Positions 42,704 to 51,776 of a DNA stretch of 64,000 bases are shown here, in pieces (the stretch's first letter is position 1; the number at the start of each line of letters is the position of its first letter). The stretch covers positions 434,001 to 498,000 of the forward strand of contig NZ_PREZ01000001.1 in assembly GCF_002926065.1 (NCBI RefSeq). The letters run 5' to 3'. The translations under genes and the position numbers were made by a program. The notes below the pieces were generated by a model, which had not been told where the DNA came from, made no database searches, and saw only the letters and a list, made by a program, of their open reading frames with translations. The stretch comes from Jeotgalibacillus proteolyticus (lineage in GTDB: Bacteria > Bacillota > Bacilli > Bacillales > Jeotgalibacillaceae).

Positions 42704-43504
42704 TTGAAAAAGTTATTTGCTTCAATCTTATCTGCGGTTTTAATGTTGGGAATCCTTGGCGGAGCTGCATTTGCAGACGATCATGGCGATGAAGGCTGGG
42801 TAAGAGTAATTCATGCTTCCCCTGATGCACCTGCAGTAGATGTTTATGTCAACGGTGAAGCGGTTGTCGAAGGAGCTGAATTTAAGGCATTCACAGATTA
42901 TCTTGCACTTCCTGCCGGTGATCACGAGGTTGAGATCTTTCCTTCAGGAGATACAGAAACCGCAGTCTTGTCTGCTGTGTTAACGGTTGAAGCAGGAACC
43001 TATTATACGGCTGCAGCAGTAAATTTTCTTGATGACATTGATCTTTCTCTTACTGAAGATGACCTGACGCTTGGTGACGGAATGACAAAAGTCCGAGCTG
43101 GTCACTTCTCTCCTGATGCACCTGCAGTTGATGTTGGACTGATTGATGGAGACGCCGTATTTAGCGGAGCGGCTTTCCCTGGTGTAACAGACTTCGCTGA
43201 ATTAGAAGGAGGCACATATGATCTCGAAGTGCGTACAGCAGAAGGAGATCAGGTGTTAGACCTTTCAGGTACAGCTTTAGAGGAAGGTACAACTTACAGT
43301 GTCTATGCAGTGAATAGCCTAGATTCAATTGAGGCTCTTGTTGTAACAGCACCAGGCACTCATTCAATGCCGTCAGAAATGCCGAACACAGGTATGGGTG
43401 GTACGGCGAATCAAACGTCTTCACTTCTTCCCTATTTAGTTGCTTTTTCTATCATTAGTGGAGCAGGCGCATTTTTATACCTGCGAAAATTAAATATGAA
43501 CTAA
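42704..43504 (+). CDS. secreted DUF4397 repeat protein with sortase-like anchor
   Basis: A 266-residue cell-surface protein. A signal peptide (KKLFASILSAVLMLGILGG, cleavage after AFA) is followed by two DUF4397 repeats, beginning VRVIHASPDAPAVDVYVNG (about residue 32) and VRAGHFSPDAPAVDVGLIDG (about 130). The C-terminus has PSEMPNTGMGG, then a hydrophobic helix (LLPYLVAFSIISGAGAFLYL) and RKLN: the order of a sortase signal with MPNTG in place of LPxTG. It starts with TTG at 42704 after AAGGAGAG. Function unknown, perhaps adhesion or matrix. Its own palindrome-containing promoter is upstream. Confidence 0.83.
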   Translation: MKKLFASILSAVLMLGILGGAAFADDHGDEGWVRVIHASPDAPAVDVYVNGEAVVEGAEFKAFTDYLALPAGDHEVEIFPSGDTETAVLSAVLTVEAGTYYTAAAVNFLDDIDLSLTEDDLTLGDGMTKVRAGHFSPDAPAVDVGLIDGDAVFSGAAFPGVTDFAELEGGTYDLEVRTAEGDQVLDLSGTALEEGTTYSVYAVNSLDSIEALVVTAPGTHSMPSEMPNTGMGGTANQTSSLLPYLVAFSIISGAGAFLYLRKLNMN

Positions 43505-43512
43505 AATAAGCT

Positions 43513-43547
43513 AAATCCTTCTTCTGTAAACAGAAGAAGGATTTTTT
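43513..43547. terminator. terminator DUF4397 gene / YueH-like gene
   Basis: AAATCCTTCTTCTG (43513-43526) pairs perfectly with 43531-43544 and is followed by TTT; between convergent genes. Confidence 0.87.
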
Positions 43548-43578
43548 ACTTTCAGGAGTAGTTTTTTAAAAAGAAGCC

Positions 43579-43818
43579 TTACATTTCTCTTGTCCATTGA
43601 AGTATGCGTTGTACAAGCTCTTCTGCTTCCTCTTGGTCAGCCTTCTGTCCAAGTGTTTTTTTCATTTTATCAGCAAGCCCTTCTCCAAATTCATCATATG
43701 AAAATAAGATGGACCAATTTAATGAAGGAATCGCAACAAGAACAGATTCTTCTCTTTTATTTTCATGGATAAAAACTTTTCTTTCCTTATTACCGTTAAT
43801 ACTGTTTCTGATTTTCAT
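43579..43818 (-). CDS. YueH-like small protein
   Basis: A 79-residue soluble protein: basic N-terminus, two strands (KVFIHENKREESVLVAIPSLNWSILFSY is the core, key part VLVAIPSLNWSILFSYDE), and a helical tail ending ILQWTREM. The combination of VAIP, WS and an IIQWTREM-like end reminds me of the YueH family of Bacillus, of unknown function; this is from memory and not checked. CAGGAGGAA precedes the ATG. A 16-base palindrome lies just upstream. It is divergent from the nucleoside transporter. Confidence 0.65.
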   Translation of the reverse strand: MKIRNSINGNKERKVFIHENKREESVLVAIPSLNWSILFSYDEFGEGLADKMKKTLGQKADQEEAEELVQRILQWTREM

Positions 43819-43836
43819 GGCAATTATTCCTCCTGT

Positions 43837-43852
43837 TGTCAGACCTCTGACA
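43837..43852. promoter_or_regulatory. palindrome upstream of YueH-like gene
   Basis: TGTCAGA-CC-TCTGACA is a perfect 7-bp inverted repeat with a two-base centre, placed directly ahead of the ribosome binding site of the leftward gene, within the divergent region shared with the nucleoside transporter gene. Confidence 0.45.
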
Positions 43853-43954
43853 TTAATTCGACTATTTTGTGACTATTATTGAAACGCTTGCATTTGCATT
43901 GTAGAATGAGGGTGGTGTTTTGACAAGTTATAAAGAAGAATGGAGAGGTACACC

Positions 43955-45175
43955 ATGTTAAATATTCTCTGGGGATTATTCGGGATTTTAGTTGTTCTCG
44001 GAATCGGCTTTGCTTTATCCAATAATAAGAGGTCAATAAAGTGGAGGCCGATACTTGTTGGTCTTGCCATACAGCTTACCTTTGCATTTTTAGTTCTGGT
44101 AACAGATCCTGGGCGCAAGGCATTACAAATGTTAACCTTTGGGGTTAATAATATTATTGCTTATGCCAATGAAGGAATTAGTTTTGTTCTTGGCGGGTTT
44201 GGCTATGAAGCTGATGGCGGAATGGTCTTTGCTATTAATGTACTTTGTATCATCATTTTCTTTTCTTCTTTAATATCTGTTCTCTATTATTTAAAGATTA
44301 TGCAGATTGTTATTAAGTTCCTAGGAGGAGGACTTTCCTGGCTTCTTGGAACCAGAAAAGCAGAATCTATGTCTGCTGCTGCAAATATCTTTGTCGGGCA
44401 GACAGAAGCTCCTCTAGTTGTTAAGCCGTATATATCAAGTATGAATAATTCGCAGTTATTTGCCGTTATGACGGGTGGTCTTGCTTCTGTAGCGGGCTCC
44501 GTGTTAATTGGCTATTCACAGCTTGGTGTTCCGCTGGAATATTTGTTAGCTGCAAGTTTTATGGCAGCACCAGCCGGACTGATTATGGCAAAATTATTTT
44601 TCCCTGATACAGACGATAGCCCGGACCCTGAGGATTTACAAATGGCAGCAGATAACGATGCTACAAATGTAGTAGACGCAGCTGCCAAAGGTGCAAGTAC
44701 AGGTCTTCAGCTTGTGCTGAATGTCGGTGCTATGCTGATTGCTTTTATTGCACTGATTGCCATGCTTAACGGTATTCTTGGAGGAATTGGAGGATTTTTC
44801 GGCTTTAATAATCTCTCAATCGAATTAATTCTTGGATACATCTTTGCTCCGCTCGCTTTTGCCATTGGAATCCCATGGAACGAAGCGATTCAAGCCGGAA
44901 ACTTTATCGGCCAGAAATTGGTGTTAAACGAGTTTGTTGCTTATGCAAATTTTGCTCCAATGATGGATCAGCTATCTGATAAAACGGTCGCAGTTGTTAC
45001 CTTTGCTCTTTGCGGCTTTGCCAATATTTCTTCATTGGCTATTTTGCTTGGAGGTCTTGGCAATCTTGCTCCTGAACGCCGTCCGGATATCGCACGACTT
45101 GGAATCCGTGCTGTTATTGCAGGTGCTTTAGCATCGATGCTTTCTGCTTCTATTGCAGGAATGTTCTTTTTTTAA
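43955..45175 (+). CDS. NupC family concentrative nucleoside transporter
   Basis: A 406-residue membrane protein of the CNT family with about ten segments. Key blocks are [28 protein letters not shown] (core [12 protein letters not shown], the nucleoside and Na+/H+ site) and [13 protein letters not shown] near the second repeat, with [13 protein letters not shown] at the end. It imports nucleosides with protons or Na+. B. subtilis has NupC, NupG and YutK, and which one it matches cannot be decided. ATG 43955 follows GGAGAGG; an earlier in-frame ATG overlaps that site. Monocistronic. Confidence 0.87.
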   Translation: MLNILWGLFGILVVLGIGFALSNNKRSIKWRPILVGLAIQLTFAFLVLVTDPGRKALQMLTFGVNNIIAYANEGISFVLGGFGYEADGGMVFAINVLCIIIFFSSLISVLYYLKIMQIVIKFLGGGLSWLLGTRKAESMSAAANIFVGQTEAPLVVKPYISSMNNSQLFAVMTGGLASVAGSVLIGYSQLGVPLEYLLAASFMAAPAGLIMAKLFFPDTDDSPDPEDLQMAADNDATNVVDAAAKGASTGLQLVLNVGAMLIAFIALIAMLNGILGGIGGFFGFNNLSIELILGYIFAPLAFAIGIPWNEAIQAGNFIGQKLVLNEFVAYANFAPMMDQLSDKTVAVVTFALCGFANISSLAILLGGLGNLAPERRPDIARLGIRAVIAGALASMLSASIAGMFFF

Positions 45176-45185
45176 AAGAATAAAT

Positions 45186-45216
45186 AGAAGAGCCGGCCAT
45201 TATGGCCGGCTCTTCT
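45186..45216. terminator. bidirectional terminator nupC-type gene / murE
   Basis: AGAAGAGCCGGCCA (45186-45199) pairs perfectly with TGGCCGGCTCTTCT (45203-45216) with a three-base loop. Confidence 0.85.
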
Positions 45217-45230
45217 TCTATTAGGTTTAA

Positions 45231-46694
45231 TTAAAACCGCTCAGAAATTACTTCCAACGCAATTTCACGGTCACTGTGCGGATATTTAACATTTTCAATA
45301 ATTTGATAATCCTCATGACCTTTACCAGCAAATATAATAATATCACCAGGCTCCGCTATCCCCATTAAATGCCTAACCGCCTTTTCACGGTCCCCGATTA
45401 AAGCAAAATTCTCATGCGTCATGCCTTTTCCCAAATCATTAACGATACTGTCATAGCTTTCGTAGCGGGGATCATCGGTCGTTAACACTACATAATCCGC
45501 GAGTGAAGCTTTTTCAGCCATGGTCGGACGTTTCGATTTATCGCGGTTACCGCCTGTTCCAACTAAGAAAAGCACACGGTTTTTCTTAAATGGTAAAACC
45601 GATTGAATCGCTTTCTCAATCGCATCAGGTGTGTGTGCATAATCAATATAAATAGATAACGGGGCACTCGTATGTACTCTCTCCATTCTTCCGGATACAG
45701 GAGGAATCTCTCTTAAGCGCTCGACAAGTGACGCCACGCTTTCTCCCTTTGCATATAAACTTGCAATGGCAGCCAGGACATTAGATACATTAAAGGTGCC
45801 AAGCAGCTGTGTTTCCACTTCAAAAGATCCTTCTGGAGATTCAAGACGGAACAATGTCCGATCATCCAGGTATCTAATATCAGCGGCCCAAAAATCAGCC
45901 TTTTGCTCCATGCTGTAGCTAATTACTTCAAAAGGTGTCATTGCAGCATATTGTGAATACCACTCATCATCAAGATTTAAAACGGCAAATTTAGGCTTGG
46001 ATAAATCCTGCCCCAGCTGAGAAAACAGCAGACCCTTCGCATAGCCGTAGTTTTCCATTGTTCCATGAAAATCAAGGTGATCATGACTCAGATTTGTAAA
46101 AGTAACAACATCAAAATCTACTCCCCAAAGCCGGCCTTCTACTAAACCATGAGAAGAAACCTCAAAGATCATATTTTGTATTTGTGCTTCTTTTGCCTGC
46201 ACAAGCATTCGCTGAGTTGTCAGGATATCACTGGTGGTATTGGCACTTTCAAATAAGGTCCCGTCCAGATCAAATCCGATGGTGCCTGAAAGAGCTGAAT
46301 GTTCTCCCCCTCTTTTAATCAGCTGATGGATCAGATTGGTCACGGATGTTTTTCCGTTTGTTCCTGTTACCCCAATAACATTCATTTCTTTTGAAGGATA
46401 CTGATAAAAGCGGTTAGCAGCAAAAGCCAGAGCTCTAGAAGTATTACTCACAACCACAAGCGCAGCTTTTTCCAAGTCAATATCAAGATTTTTTTCAGCC
46501 ACAATAACAGTTGCTCCGCTTTCCACGGCACGCTGTGCAAAATCATGGCCATCCGTTGTGTGGCCTTTAATACAGAAAAAGATTGAGTTTGGTTTCACGT
46601 TACGTGAATCTGCTTCAATGTAATCCACGGTCTGAGGCAGCTCACCAAAAATTGTTTTTAGTTTTAGTAATTTAAAAAGATCAATAGTATTCAT
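45231..46694 (-). CDS. murE: MurE-type UDP-MurNAc-tripeptide ligase, outside the dcw cluster
   Basis: A 487-residue Mur ligase: N-terminal UDP-binding domain (YIEADSRNVKPNSIFFCIKG), ATP P-loop GVTGTNGKTS, EVSSHGL and LSHDHLDFHGTM of the central domain, and a C-terminal domain with DDPRYE, the position that reads DNPR in meso-DAP-adding enzymes, and GKGHEDYQ. So it probably adds meso-diaminopimelate to UDP-MurNAc-Ala-Glu. No mraY, murD or other wall gene is adjacent, so it is probably a second MurE; some Bacillus species carry one. It might work in recycling or under stress. GCGAGGAAAAA precedes the ATG. Confidence 0.85.
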   Translation of the reverse strand: MNTIDLFKLLKLKTIFGELPQTVDYIEADSRNVKPNSIFFCIKGHTTDGHDFAQRAVESGATVIVAEKNLDIDLEKAALVVVSNTSRALAFAANRFYQYPSKEMNVIGVTGTNGKTSVTNLIHQLIKRGGEHSALSGTIGFDLDGTLFESANTTSDILTTQRMLVQAKEAQIQNMIFEVSSHGLVEGRLWGVDFDVVTFTNLSHDHLDFHGTMENYGYAKGLLFSQLGQDLSKPKFAVLNLDDEWYSQYAAMTPFEVISYSMEQKADFWAADIRYLDDRTLFRLESPEGSFEVETQLLGTFNVSNVLAAIASLYAKGESVASLVERLREIPPVSGRMERVHTSAPLSIYIDYAHTPDAIEKAIQSVLPFKKNRVLFLVGTGGNRDKSKRPTMAEKASLADYVVLTTDDPRYESYDSIVNDLGKGMTHENFALIGDREKAVRHLMGIAEPGDIIIFAGKGHEDYQIIENVKYPHSDREIALEVISERF

Positions 46695-46744
46695 TCATTT
46701 TTCCTCGCAATTTTCCTAGAATCTATTAACTGGCAATCGCCTGA

Positions 46745-47794
46745 TTAATCTGACAAATCAGAATTAATATACTGGTAAATAAGGGATTCAGTATGATATA
46801 TCGATGATTCATGTGTTCTTTCAGTGGCGTGTGAGGCATCAATTCCTGCTCCGATCAGACCATGCTTAATATCAAAACCTGCTTTAATCGCTGCTGAAGC
46901 GTCAGATCCATAATAAGGATATATGTCAACTTTGTACGCGATATGATGTTTCTTTGCAAGCTCTGTTAAATGTTTTCTAAGGCCATAATGATAGGGGCCG
47001 GAACTGTCCTTCGCGCAAATTGAAACCGTAAATTCATCAGAGGCCTGTCCATCTCCCAATGCCCCCATATCAACAGCAATATATTCCACTGTTTCTTCAG
47101 GAATATTTGAGTTGCCGCCGTACCCGATTTCTTCATTATTTGCAATAATAAAATGAGTGGTATATGGAAGAGATTCTTTGCCTGAATGAATTTTATCCAG
47201 TACATTCATCAGCATCCCCACACTTGCCTTATCATCTAAATGCCTCGATTTAATAAAGCCGCTTGCTGTTATTTCAACTCTCGGGTCGAACGACACAAAG
47301 TCCCCAACCTCTATACCGAGCGTTCGGGTGTCTTCTGCTGAATGAACGACTTCATCAAGACGCACTTCTATATTTGATTCATCTCTCGGGGCAGTGCCTG
47401 CCTCCTTATAAACATGAACCGACGACTGGTGCAGCAGGATGGTTCCTGTAACGATCTTACCATCACTTGTTTCGATTTTACAATATTCACCTTCTACTGC
47501 ATTCCACTTAAAACCGCCAATCATTGAAAGCTTTAAACGGCCGCTCGGCTTTATTTCCTTCACCATTGCGCCAAGTGTATCCACATGTGCTGTGAGGACT
47601 CTGTGCTTTGATTTATTTTTTCCCTCTACAGTAACAAACAAACTTCCTTTATTATTTTTGCTTGAGGGTATCCCTCTTTCCCCAAGCCAGTTTTGAACAA
47701 AGCTGATCACCTTGGAAGTATTTCCAGAAGGACTTGGAATTTTAACCAAATCCTTAATGATTTGTATGGTTTGTTTTGTATTGCTATCCGTCAT
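46745..47794 (-). CDS. M42 family metallo-aminopeptidase
   Basis: A 349-residue di-zinc aminopeptidase of the M42 (glutamyl aminopeptidase/FrvX) family. Metal ligands are visible in LTAHVDTLGAMV, RHLDDKASVGM, NNEEIGYGGNSNIP and DMGALGDG, and the C-terminal GIDASHATERTHESS holds the last His. Members form large dodecamers and trim peptides; B. subtilis has YsdC, YtoP and YhfE. AAAGGAGAG precedes the ATG. murE follows 50 bases downstream on the same strand and may be co-transcribed. A 19-base palindrome lies in the divergent promoter region upstream. Confidence 0.88.
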   Translation of the reverse strand: MTDSNTKQTIQIIKDLVKIPSPSGNTSKVISFVQNWLGERGIPSSKNNKGSLFVTVEGKNKSKHRVLTAHVDTLGAMVKEIKPSGRLKLSMIGGFKWNAVEGEYCKIETSDGKIVTGTILLHQSSVHVYKEAGTAPRDESNIEVRLDEVVHSAEDTRTLGIEVGDFVSFDPRVEITASGFIKSRHLDDKASVGMLMNVLDKIHSGKESLPYTTHFIIANNEEIGYGGNSNIPEETVEYIAVDMGALGDGQASDEFTVSICAKDSSGPYHYGLRKHLTELAKKHHIAYKVDIYPYYGSDASAAIKAGFDIKHGLIGAGIDASHATERTHESSIYHTESLIYQYINSDLSD

Positions 47795-47828
47795 TATAAA
47801 ACTCTCCTTTAGTTCAAGACAAGTTTCG

Positions 47829-47856
47829 TTTACACTATACTATAGTGTACTATAAT
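47829..47856. promoter_or_regulatory. 19-bp perfect palindrome inside a promoter, M42 / kinase divergence
   Basis: TACACTATA-C-TATAGTGTA (47831-47849) is an exact palindrome. It lies between TTTACA (47829-47834) and TATAAT (47851-47856), spacer 16, a good rightward sigma-A promoter for the kinase gene, and 37 bases from the start of the leftward peptidase gene. Confidence 0.65.
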
Positions 47857-47931
47857 TACGAGAGTTTTAGCGTAAATCAAGTAAAAATTATACCGTTTAA
47901 AGAGCGTGAACATATAGAATGGGGTTTCCAG

Positions 47932-49536
47932 GTGGATAAACAATTTATTACAGAGAAAAATAAACTGCTAATTAAAATATTGTGGATTGCTTATTCACTT
48001 CACTACATCTCATTTGTCGTTACTGAACAGAAATTATTATTCTCAAGTCCGCCTTACGGGTTATTTATCATTGCTGCCATAACAATTCTTGTCTGGAAAC
48101 TTCCCTCTGCCCCTGCTGCCATGTGGGTTATAGTAGCCGGGACCTATTGCTATATCTTTTATTACAATTGGAGCTACCCTCACCTGGTTAATATTTTGTT
48201 CTTTTATTTTGGCATCGTTGTAGCGTCTCTTTACGTAAAAAAACGCATCATTGTTTTTTCGGGTATCGCGACGTCTATATTCATTGCTTATTTCTTTTCA
48301 CAGTATTACTTAGCCATTCTGACCAACCTTAATGAGGGGGATCTAATCTATCTCTTGCTTTTTTGCCTGCTGCTGACAGTCTATCTGCTGTTTCATGCTT
48401 CGTATATTCAACGGATTAACCGCTCGTTTCAGGAAAGCGAAAAAAAGGCCAAAAAAGCTCTGCATTCTAAAAACAGCTATCAGGATCTATTATTTGAATT
48501 TGCCCAGGATGCCATTATCGTTTTCGATTTAGATCAAAGGGTCATTGAAGTGAACCCTGCTTTTGAGAAAATCTACGGCTGGACAAGAAAGGAAGCGATC
48601 GGAAACATCCTTCCGATCATTCCGGAATCCAGAAGAAAGGAAGCCGAAGTCAGAACGATTAAAATTCTGAACGGCGGACGAATCCCTTCTTTGCATACTC
48701 AGGACCTTAAGAAAGATGGCTCGCTAATCGATGTTGAGATCACACTCTCTCCAATACTTGATGAACAAGGGCAGGTTATCGCGATGTCAGCAATTATACG
48801 GGATGTAACCTATAAAAAAGAAACCGAACGCCGTTTGATCCAATCAGAAAAATTATCGCTGGCAGGAGAGATGGCAGCAGGGGTTACACATGAAATCAGA
48901 AACCCGCTGACCGTTATCTCCGGCTTTATCCAGATGATGAATGAAGATCCGTCCAATCCTTACCAATCCTATACAAAGGTCATGCAATCAGAATTAAAAC
49001 GGATAAACTTAATTATCAGTGAGTTTTTAGTTCTCTCAAAGCCACAGGCAATTGTGTATAAAAAAGTTTTAATCGATGACCTTATTAAAGAAACAGTATT
49101 CCTTTTTGAATCAGAACTCCATCTGCAAAACATACAGATTGACCAGCACTGGGAAGAACAGAACATTCCTATAAACTGTGATGAGAACCAGTTAAAACAG
49201 GTAATGCTGAATGTATTTAAAAATGCTGCTGAAGCGATGCCTGAAGGTGGAATTATCCGTTTGGACGTAAAGAAAATTATTTATCATAATGCCTCTTACC
49301 TTTCAGTGAGTATTTCTGACAGCGGAAAGGGAATTCCTCCTGAAATCCTACAAAGGATAGGAGAGCCGTTTTTTTCAACGAAAGAAAACGGCACTGGGCT
49401 TGGAATGATGATTTCAAATAAAATCCTCCAGTCCCATGGCGGCTTTATAGAAATTAGCAGTGAACTTCATATAGGAACCTCAATAAAAATTGCTTTACCT
49501 TTAGAAACAGAAGAGTCCAGCCACACTATTTTGTGA
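47932..49536 (+). CDS. six-TM PAS sensor histidine kinase, sporulation-kinase-like
   Basis: About 534 residues. Six hydrophobic segments in the first 170 residues (LLIKILWIAYSLHYISFVV, GLFIIAAITILVW and others to LIYLLLFCLLLTVYLLF) form a KinB-like membrane sensor. A PAS domain follows (ALFEFAQDAIIVFDLDQRVIEVN to MSAIIRDVT), then the His box GVTHEIRNPLTVISGFIQMM, NVFKNAAEAM, DSGKGIPPEI and GTGLGMMISNKILQSHGG. There is no partner regulator, so it is probably an input to the Spo0 phosphorelay. I start it at GTG 47932 since the frame further upstream lies in the promoter. The exact start is uncertain. Confidence 0.8.
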   Translation: MDKQFITEKNKLLIKILWIAYSLHYISFVVTEQKLLFSSPPYGLFIIAAITILVWKLPSAPAAMWVIVAGTYCYIFYYNWSYPHLVNILFFYFGIVVASLYVKKRIIVFSGIATSIFIAYFFSQYYLAILTNLNEGDLIYLLLFCLLLTVYLLFHASYIQRINRSFQESEKKAKKALHSKNSYQDLLFEFAQDAIIVFDLDQRVIEVNPAFEKIYGWTRKEAIGNILPIIPESRRKEAEVRTIKILNGGRIPSLHTQDLKKDGSLIDVEITLSPILDEQGQVIAMSAIIRDVTYKKETERRLIQSEKLSLAGEMAAGVTHEIRNPLTVISGFIQMMNEDPSNPYQSYTKVMQSELKRINLIISEFLVLSKPQAIVYKKVLIDDLIKETVFLFESELHLQNIQIDQHWEEQNIPINCDENQLKQVMLNVFKNAAEAMPEGGIIRLDVKKIIYHNASYLSVSISDSGKGIPPEILQRIGEPFFSTKENGTGLGMMISNKILQSHGGFIEISSELHIGTSIKIALPLETEESSHTIL

Positions 49537-49547
49537 TGGCCGGACTT
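49511..49547. terminator. terminator kinase / PepSY gene
   Basis: AGTCCAGCCACA and TGTGATGGCCGGACT form a long stem with two bulged pairs, followed by TTTTT; it overlaps the end of the kinase frame and lies before the leftward gene's stop. Confidence 0.72.
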
Positions 49548-49554
49548 TTTCTAG

Positions 49555-50289
49555 TTAATCATCCCAGGTAGTAGACATTACATTTCCTGAAATGGCATTG
49601 ATCTGAACAATTGCTTCTCTGTCGTCTCCTGTTTCAATTTCCACCAGAAAGTAAAAACCTTCTTCTGACTGCTCTAGTTCCACATCATCAACTGTACCTG
49701 TTACCTCTGTTAAAGCAATCTCTTTTGCTTTATCTTCGGTTATTGGAACCGGATTTTTGGCTTCTGTTATCTCTGTCGTTTCTGAAATTATTTCTCCTGA
49801 CGATGGGTCAATTAGCAGGGTGACAACTTTATCATTATCTTTAATTACTGCTTCATAGGCTGCCGAGTTCTGCTTTTGAACCATTTCAAAGGATGTAAGT
49901 TCTCCGTTTGAATGCTTTGCTGCAATTTCTTTCACCTCATCTTCAGTAAGGATCTCATCCTTTGAAGGTGTTTCATCTACAGTAGTTGAGCCGCCTTGCT
50001 CTGCTGTATTTTCAATTACTTTCAGGGACTCGATTTCCCCGGTATCTTTATTTATTTTCATTTCATAAAGTCCTGATGAAATTTCAAATTCCACTGTATA
50101 ACCTGAGCTTTGGCGGCTGAGTACTTTAATGTCTCCATCCGGATATCTTTCAAGCACCATTTCGCTTGCACCCTCTTCTGTTAAAGGTTCTGCAGCCTGT
50201 ATGCTTGTTAGAAGCTGAGTTCCGATGAAAAAAAGAATAACAGCCAATAGCGCCCCGCCGCTCATCCAGAGTATCCGTTGTTTTGTCAC
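49555..50289 (-). CDS. membrane-anchored PepSY domain protein
   Basis: A 244-residue protein with one N-terminal helix (LWMSGGALLAVILFFIGTQLL) and an outside part containing PepSY repeats: EGASEMVLERYPDG and EFEISSGLYEMKINKDTGEI; EDEVKEIAAKHSNGE; and EDKAKEIALTEVTG with VEIETGDDREAIVQINAISG. PepSY domains are thought to inhibit peptidases or to modulate sensor kinases. It follows a two-component pair on the same strand, like ykoI/ykoJ beside ykoGH in B. subtilis, so it is probably a target or modulator of that system. It starts at GTG 50289 after AGAGGTG. Confidence 0.8.
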   Translation of the reverse strand: MTKQRILWMSGGALLAVILFFIGTQLLTSIQAAEPLTEEGASEMVLERYPDGDIKVLSRQSSGYTVEFEISSGLYEMKINKDTGEIESLKVIENTAEQGGSTTVDETPSKDEILTEDEVKEIAAKHSNGELTSFEMVQKQNSAAYEAVIKDNDKVVTLLIDPSSGEIISETTEITEAKNPVPITEDKAKEIALTEVTGTVDDVELEQSEEGFYFLVEIETGDDREAIVQINAISGNVMSTTWDD

Positions 50290-50408
50290 TTTTATCACCT
50301 CTTTTTAAAGTTACCTTAAGCTTACAGGATGAATATGAGAATTCTATGAGAAAAAGCTTCATTAAAAATTTATTTTGTATAAGTATTCCGATCAAAAACC
50401 GTGCGAGG

Positions 50409-51776
50409 TTACCCTGCTGCTTCATCTTTTTTTAACGGAAGATAAATGGTTGCAATCGTCCCGACCCCTTCAAGACTGTCCAAGGTAATTCTTGCCTGAA
50501 TGGCAGCTGCCAGCTCTTTTGCAAGAGAAAGGCCGAGACCTGATCCCCCTGATTTTCTGTTACGTGCTTTGTCTACACGGTAAAAACGGTCAAAAACCTT
50601 TGGAAGATCTTCCTTTGGGATTCCCTGGCCTCTGTCTTCAATTCGAATATACCCTTCTTCCCCATTTCTTCCAACAACCACCGTAATTTTTTCATCGCTG
50701 TACTTGTGAGCATTATCAAGAAAAATATAAAGAAGCTGTCTAAGCTTTTGTTTATCTGCAATTGTCTTTACTTTTTCTTTAACCAAAAACTCAATTTCAT
50801 GCTCGGAAGCGTTTTGAAATGCTTTTATAGAATCCTTTGTCATTTTTTCTATCATTACTTCTTCCAGCTGTAAATTCCAGTTTTCTCCCTGCCTAGCAAG
50901 CAGCAGAAGCTGCTGTGTCAGCTCCTTCATTCTGATCGCCTCTGAATGAATGGCTTCAATTGATTCATTTGCAAGCTCCTTTTGCTCAAATCCTCTTCTC
51001 TTTAATAAATTTGCATAGCTTTCAATTACTGTTAATGGCGTCTTTAATTCGTGGGATGCATTTGATATAAACTGATCCTGTTTGTCAAAGTTTGTTTCCA
51101 GTAAATCCATCATTAAATTAAAGGTATTACCCATTTCATATAATTCATCCTTTGATTTATTCTCAAGAGGAAGCCGTTTAAACTCACCGCTATCTTGAAT
51201 TTCCTTCATCGTGGAAATCATTGAGGTAATCGGTTTTATGACTAAATTACTTAGCACTCTGGCAGATAAAATAACTGGGATCATCCCTATTAACGTCACG
51301 ATAATTAACACATTTCTAAGCACCTGCAAATTATTTTTTTCCGCCTCAAGGCTTTCTATATACTGAATATTAATAACGGTTCCATCTACCCAGGGATTTG
51401 GCATAGAGACAAAAGTATACCTCTCTCCCTCAATGCGTATGATTTCTACTCTTTCTTCCTGATAAAACCGATCCGGTGTTTCGCTTAAATGGTTTTGTCC
51501 CATTGAGTTTGCCGATCCGATTGACTCGCCGGCATCTGTAATAATCTTCATGGCACCATTTGGCGGCACAAATATTCTAAGAAGTTCAGTATCAGTAATG
51601 AGTCCGACTGTCTGATTAACCCCCGGAATGCTTCCTTTAGCAGTCAACTGAGCGGACTCCAGAGCACTTGAATAAGTTAAATTAGAAAACAAAAGATAAA
51701 TAGATATACTAATTACGGCTAAAAGAGCAGCAAACACAGCAGAGGTATAAAGATGTATTTTATTTTGAAGCTTCAT
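50409..51776 (-). CDS. two-component sensor kinase, YkoH-like
   Basis: A 455-residue membrane histidine kinase. Two transmembrane helices (about residues 10-30 and 150-172) border an extracytoplasmic domain of roughly 120 residues; then a HAMP domain (VIKPITSMISTMKEI), the phosphoacceptor His in SNASHELKTPLTVIESYANLL, and the ATPase boxes FLDNAHKYSD, EDRGQGIPKED and SGLGLSLAKELAAA. Its ATG overlaps the response regulator stop by four bases (ATGA), so the two are coupled. Arrangement with a PepSY gene downstream matches ykoGH. The signal is unknown. Confidence 0.87.
   Translation of the reverse strand: MKLQNKIHLYTSAVFAALLAVISISIYLLFSNLTYSSALESAQLTAKGSIPGVNQTVGLITDTELLRIFVPPNGAMKIITDAGESIGSANSMGQNHLSETPDRFYQEERVEIIRIEGERYTFVSMPNPWVDGTVINIQYIESLEAEKNNLQVLRNVLIIVTLIGMIPVILSARVLSNLVIKPITSMISTMKEIQDSGEFKRLPLENKSKDELYEMGNTFNLMMDLLETNFDKQDQFISNASHELKTPLTVIESYANLLKRRGFEQKELANESIEAIHSEAIRMKELTQQLLLLARQGENWNLQLEEVMIEKMTKDSIKAFQNASEHEIEFLVKEKVKTIADKQKLRQLLYIFLDNAHKYSDEKITVVVGRNGEEGYIRIEDRGQGIPKEDLPKVFDRFYRVDKARNRKSGGSGLGLSLAKELAAAIQARITLDSLEGVGTIATIYLPLKKDEAAG

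Noticed and set aside
43883-43900. cre-like site TGAAACGCTTGCA ahead of the nucleoside transporter
   Set aside because: It is one base shorter than the cre consensus, so the half-sites are out of register.
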